A program made the translations under genes and the position numbers. From the NCBI GenBank assembly GCA_024516035.1, contig CM044961.1, forward strand, positions 7,189,515 to 7,253,514: 64,000 nucleotides of DNA, written 5' to 3'. Source of the DNA: Bactericera cockerelli (lineage: Eukaryota > Arthropoda > Insecta > Hemiptera > Triozidae). This document shows, one piece after another, positions 61,001-64,000 of the stretch (the stretch's first letter is position 1; every line of letters starts with the position of its first letter). The notes beneath the pieces were generated by a model that was not told where the DNA came from, did no database searches, and saw only the letters and a list, made by a program, of their open reading frames with translations.

Positions 61001-63664
61001 AATTCGGCATCCAATCACTGCCCCAACTATCTACCCTGCAGAAGATAGCCACCGACGAGGACTTGGCTTCCGCCGATACCAAATTCTTTGAGTCCAGACA
61101 GCATTTGGGCGGGGGCAACTCCATCCTCCGGGAGGCGGTCGGCAAACAGTTCCACTTCAAAGAGAATGTGTCCTTCGAGTTCTTTGCCTATCTATCACAG
61201 GTATTGTCTTCTTACAATCAGCAAAAATTACACTTCGTGTGGAAAAATAAAAATAAAAAAAGGATTGGGTGGAAGAGATTGCCTGAGGCAATAACCCCGC
61301 CCTTTAGTTAGGACATATATTATGTATATATTTATTTATTTTTTCTTCTATTATATTGTATATTGTATTTTCATTTGTAATTATTTGTATTGTATATAAT
61401 ATGTCCTATTACCTAATAAAGTGTAAATAAATAAAGGGAGAGAGGCGTTTTCCCGTGAAACGCCCGTTTTGCTTGATAATTGGTATATACAAAAAAAAAT
61501 GTTAAAAAAAACCCCCTGTCGAAACTATTGAAGAAATGAATTGAAATTATTTCCTCAGTAGCTTCACCGACCTCAGTAGCTGAATCGATAAGGTGACGGA
61601 CTTGTAACCTGGAGGTCGGTGGTTCGAGTCCCAATTTCGGTACAAATTTTGCAGCGTGAGTTTGAATAGTTGTGAGATCACGAAAGTGATTACCATAGAT
61701 AAAATATGATGTATGGCCCTTTTAGAAGCTAATCAGGAGTTTTCGTAACCAGCGCCGATGACACGTTGAATACACCAGTTCTCGTTCTGTCACCGAAGTT
61801 AAGCAACGCCCACCTCGTCCTGGCCCACAGTATTTATCTAAGTGGTTTCATGCCGCACCAACCATCGGGAGGACTTTCACCTCTTTATCTGCTCAAATCT
61901 CTTTAAACCTTACCTCGTGAGGATAAATGAGTAGCTACTTTGTTGTAATCAGAGACCAGTGGCGAAACATGGGCAAAAAGCAAAATAGGATATTGGATAT
62001 GGATAAGGCAAAGTCATACAAGTCTGCGCTTTCCTCTAAATTGTTATATAATAATAATAATAAAAGTAGTCACCTTGACTTCGGATGTCCCGAGTTCAAT
62101 TCCCGGCGGGGTCGGAATTTTTTCGTGAGGACAGTTGTATAATGGGCAACGACCAGTGGCGGCATTATGAGATTGATATAGGAATATGATGGTTGGTTGG
62201 AGATATGAGATATGAATGATATGATGCATTAGCATTAGTTCTAGTAATGTCGAATCTACTTACTAAAAATTGTGACATAAGATTGCACATATAACTAGCT
62301 CTCTGTCTCTATTTTCTTTAAAACCTGTAGTACATAGACTAGCCAACTGTAGACATTGAGAGCTTGAAAGAGGGTTTTGATTAGAAAAGGAAACAGGATA
62401 CTCGAGATTTCAGAAAAGGGTAATTAAGAACAAGGCCGACACAATCTGGTCACATTTTTATTGTTTCTGTGATTATGTAACACTAGCGGGCTGTCGCCCG
62501 CTTTGCGGGCCGAGGCATGGCCCTAAAGCAAAAAATCCTTTTTCGCCAATGGCAGGTGTTTTAGTGGGAATTGCGGAAGCTACCTACCAAATTTCAGCTT
62601 CCTAGGACTTACCAGTTCGGAGAAACAGTGATGAATCAGTGAGTGAGTCAGTCAGTGAGTGAAACTCTCTTTTATAAGTATAGATAAGAGAATATTCATG
62701 CACACTTAATAGACCTAAAAGGGTATGTTGCAAAATAAGAACAGTGAAGGGTCTGTTGCCGAGTTATTAGAAAACCAATACGATTGATTTTTATTACTCG
62801 CTAGAGGACTATAAACAGAGAACAGACTAGCCAACCCTTACAAGCCAGGCTAGCTTGCAGTTTCCTAAGGGTTTAATGGCTTGTACGGAAAAGTCCAAGT
62901 CCTCATGATGGTTGATCGCACATAGAAATATGTGGTTCAGGACGAGCCAACTTTGAAATAAAGTTGGCTGGAGACCATCACTCACCCCTCCAGCTGTAGC
63001 CAAGCTGGCTACAACAACAACAACATTTTTATTAATAGATAATACAAAACATTTATTTTCCCTTCTAGATCTACCAGGCAGGAGCTATTAAGACCATCGT
63101 AGAGCAGATGAGACGGGACAAAGGCATCTTCAGACCAGATGGCAGTGGCCACAATATGGGAGCTTTGTACTGGCAGCTCAACGATGTGTGGCAGGCCCCC
63201 AGCTGGTCTTCAATTGGTGAGTGGTTGGTTGGTATGGTGGATTTCTAATTAGCGAGGGGTTGATTTTTTTGTTTGTTTGAAAAATCCGTTAAAAATCCGT
63301 CAGAAAGCACTCCTTCTCCGCCACATCCACCTGAAAGTAATAAACTTGAGTGACAAGAGCAAAAAGAAGAGAAAAAAAAATTAAATATACATTAATAATA
63401 ATACTAACAAATAGTCCCAAATAATCAATCCTTCGCTTTCCAGACTACGACGGTAACTGGAAGATGCTTCACTTTTTCGCCCGCAAATTCTTCGCTCCTG
63501 TCCTCCTCTCCCCTCTTCTCAACACCACCCACGGGCAGGTGGTCCAAGTGGTTCTCCTGAACGACCTCCGACGACCTCTCTCCGATTTGGTGGTCACGGT
63601 TGAATCGTTCGCCTGGAATGACACCAAGCCCACGCAAGGATACTTTGTAAACCTGAGCCATGTG
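57885..63664 (+). CDS. MANBA: lysosomal beta-mannosidase, GH2 family, C-terminal two-thirds in part (six exons)
   Basis: Beta-mannosidase removes the terminal beta-linked mannose during lysosomal breakdown of N-glycans. Exons: 57885-58081, 58649-58839, 59637-59827, 60932-61200, 63069-63216 and 63444-63664, all with GT-AG borders and matching phases. The frame has HFYFQVNKVPIYSKGSNLVP, RVWGGGVYMSDFFYE, CDELGILIWQDMMFA, WAGNNEME with the acid/base Glu, SSPTNGIES, CSEFGIQS with the nucleophile Glu, ALYWQLNDVWQAPSW and WKMLHFFARKFFAP. This is the GH2 catalytic barrel and the start of the C-terminal domain. About 350 N-terminal residues (signal peptide and sugar-binding sandwich) are missing upstream, and the gene continues past 64000. 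Confidence 0.97.
58112..58268 (-). mobile_element. LINE 3' tail, family E
   Basis: T run, 'agcttttttaggaggacaaa', A-rich 3' UTR in complement, then 'ctaaagggcggggttattgc' and 'ggcaatctcttccacccaac'. The T run starts about 14 bp after the donor. Confidence 0.78.
58263..58500 (+). mobile_element. family J dispersed repeat, long copy
   Basis: 'gtagccagcttggctacagc', 'ggtctccagccaactttatt', 'ggctcgtcctgaaccacata', then 'ctagcctggcttgtaagggt' and 'tagtctgttctctgtttata'. The same order, inverted, is seen at 62806-63027. Confidence 0.8.
58529..58620 (+). mobile_element. SINE family F head
   Basis: 'ggttaagcactcgcttgcca', 'tgcggaaggttcccggttcg' and 'gcgccgacaaaaatttgtat'. Confidence 0.75.
58649..58839 (+). 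CDS. MANBA: MANBA exon b
   Basis: Encodes TCDELGILIWQDMMFACNNY, then HACMAVWAGNNEMEAATRQ. The Glu after NN is the GH2 acid/base. Donor GTAGGT at 58840, phase 2. Confidence 0.97.
58861..59112 (-). mobile_element. Helitron-like non-autonomous element
   Basis: Inverted copy of 14098-14345: on the minus strand TCTCTATATATAAAACAG at the 5' end, hairpin plus CTAG at the 3' end, flanked by A and T. It begins about 21 bp after the exon b donor. Confidence 0.6.
59143..59390. mobile_element. 248-bp hAT-like MITE
   Basis: Perfect 15-bp ends, CAGGCGCGGCCGGTG and its complement. 'tatgtatg' occurs directly on both sides as an 8-bp duplication, although the target is a TATG-type simple repeat, which makes the duplication less decisive. 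No ORF. Confidence 0.8.
59637..59827 (+). CDS. MANBA: MANBA exon c
   Basis: Encodes YIFGNEEVYYKEYAELYVNT, then TRPYLISSPTNGIESE and NPYSTLYGD. Phase 2 in, phase 1 out; donor GTGAGT at 59828. Confidence 0.95.
59912..59962 (+). mobile_element. SINE family F tail fragment
   Basis: 'ccacaagctaccagtagctg', 'ctgtttcatgactacgaaat' and an A-rich end. Confidence 0.6.
59963..60465. other. intron sequence, nothing recognised
   Basis: AT-rich, without ORF or repeat that I can place. Confidence 0.5.
60466..60680 (-). mobile_element. tRNA-derived SINE, family G, with poly-T
   Basis: 'ccgccactggtcgttactca', 'gaggtatgagtggaccccga', 'gggatcgaacccaggtcact' and 'gcgcgctaactcactctgcc', then a T-rich tract. 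Confidence 0.8.
60932..61200 (+). CDS. MANBA: MANBA exon d
   Basis: Encodes HNYNYNSDLWNPANAPESRF, then CSEFGIQSLPQLSTLQKIA and EFFAYLSQ. The Glu in CSEFG is the catalytic nucleophile. Phase 1 in gives Thr at the join. The frame stays open upstream for about 400 bp, but the part before the acceptor 'cctacag' does not resemble the family. Confidence 0.96.
61256..61437 (+). mobile_element. LINE 3' tail, family E
   Basis: 'attgggtggaagagattgcc', 'aataaccccgccctttagtt', AT-rich region, 'cctaataaagtgtaaataaa'. Confidence 0.75.
61566..61708 (+). mobile_element. tRNA-derived SINE, family B
   Basis: 'accgacctcagtagctgaat', 'gacggacttgtaacctggag', 'gtcggtggttcgagtccc', then 'gttgtgagatcacgaaagtg'. 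Confidence 0.85.
61748..61995 (+). mobile_element. 5S-type SINE head joined to a family G tail
   Basis: 'gacacgttgaatacaccagt' and 'accgaagttaagcaacgccc' are 5S-like. From about 61905, 'acctcgtgaggataaatgag' and 'agaccagtggcgaaac' belong to family G. The join could be an insertion scar. Confidence 0.6.
62075..62165 (+). mobile_element. tRNA-like SINE fragment
   Basis: T-arm 'gagttcaattcccggcgggg' followed by 'acgaccagtggcggcattat', a family G-like body. Confidence 0.5.
62483..62682 (-). mobile_element. Helitron-like non-autonomous element
   Basis: Second copy of the family at 17399-17642: TC start on the minus strand ('tctatacttataaaagagag'), GC hairpin and CTAG end, A/T flanks, with an internal deletion of about 45 bp. 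Confidence 0.6.
62806..63027 (-). mobile_element. family J dispersed repeat, long copy
   Basis: Inverted copy of 58263-58500, ending in 'ggctacaacaacaacaacat'. It ends about 40 bp before exon e. Confidence 0.82.
63069..63216 (+). CDS. MANBA: MANBA exon e
   Basis: Encodes IYQAGAIKTIVEQMRRDKGI, then GSGHNMGALYWQLNDVWQAP and SWSSI. Donor GTGAGT at 63217, phase 1. Confidence 0.97.
63444..63664 (+). CDS. MANBA: MANBA exon f, last in the window
   Basis: Encodes DYDGNWKMLHFFARKFFAPV (first residue split with exon e), then QVVQVVLLNDLRRPLSD and GYFVNLSHV. Donor GTATGT at 63665, phase 0. The remaining C-terminal exons lie outside the window. Confidence 0.95.
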
Positions 63665-63701
63665 GTATGTTGATAACGTTTTATTTTGCCTTAATGTGGG
63701 C

Positions 63702-63955
63702 CAGCCTCCGTGGCGTAATGGTTGTGACTACTGCCCGTAGTCCAGACGTCTAGAGTTCAAACTTTTTGAAGAAAATTCTGTCCCTTCCAAACACGTGAGG
63801 CTGGCATTTCCCTACCAAGGCTGGGGAGGTTAATGTGGGTAGCTGGTACGATTCCCAGCGAATGGAGGGTAAAACCCCCGTCCTGACTATCTCAAATCAG
63901 GACGTTAAAACCGAATGAAATCAACTGGTCACAATAGATCTAATTAGGTCGCAGT
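63702..63955 (+). mobile_element. tRNA-derived SINE, family C
   Basis: 'agcctccgtggcgtaatggt', a degraded T-arm, then the core 'aggttaatgtgggtagctgg' and 'gcgaatggagggtaaaaccc'. It begins about 37 bp after the exon f donor. Confidence 0.82.
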
Positions 63956-64000
63956 GTTGATTGTAAGGGTTTCACTGAAAACCCTGCAACCAGGTCAGAT

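Noticed and set aside
60523..61311. 262-codon plus-strand ORF
   Set aside because: Only 60932-61200 matches beta-mannosidase. The rest is a SINE, a T-rich tract and intron sequence that happen to stay open.

Overview
The window is nuclear DNA from an animal. Introns with GT-AG borders, AT-rich intergenic sequence, many tRNA-headed and 5S-rRNA-headed SINEs, Jockey/CR1-like LINEs, MITEs and Helitron-like elements suggest an arthropod, probably an insect. The order cannot be fixed from the sequence; a hemipteran is a guess. There are no prokaryotic features. All three host genes act on mannose-containing glycans of the ER or lysosome.

Layout. 1-4160 is AT-rich intergenic sequence. 4161-5627 (minus) is an apparently intronless, intact ALG11, the ER mannosyltransferase of N-glycan precursor assembly. 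About 700 bp away and head to head lies PGAP1 (plus), the ER GPI-inositol deacylase. Fifteen exons between 6330 and 53283 join in phase into about 1120 codons, but its last membrane exons were not found. From 57885 to the right edge are six in-phase exons of a lysosomal beta-mannosidase (MANBA type, GH2). The N-terminal part of that gene is missing, and a 100-N gap (55314-55413) sits between the two incomplete genes. Nearly everything else is transposable elements and tandem arrays inside introns.

The most unusual structure is in PGAP1. At many exon-intron borders, a short segment that straddles the splice site has been tandemly amplified. Donor-side arrays follow exon 4 (31-bp unit, about 45 copies), exon 6 (about 121-bp unit), exon 8 (3 copies), exon 10 (about 37-bp unit, about 23 copies) and exon 12 (3.4 kb). 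Acceptor-side duplications precede exon 5 (2 copies) and exon 11 (11 copies). Exon 7 is partly duplicated on both sides of a nearly intact LINE, and exon 13 has fragment copies in the next intron. At exon 10 the cause can be read: a SINE inserted next to the donor, its target-site duplication copied the donor, and the donor plus SINE end was then amplified. Many introns of both genes also carry a transposon within about 40 bp of the 5' splice site.

Other notable structures are a 3.7-kb palindrome with 1.35-kb arms in PGAP1 intron 1, a family of SINEs in which 5S-rRNA and tRNA heads share one core, a hAT-like element with an exact 8-bp target duplication inside a 5S SINE, several MITE families, and two families of Helitron-like elements ending in a hairpin plus CTAG. 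Exon borders, phases and repeat limits were read by eye and may be off by a few bases.
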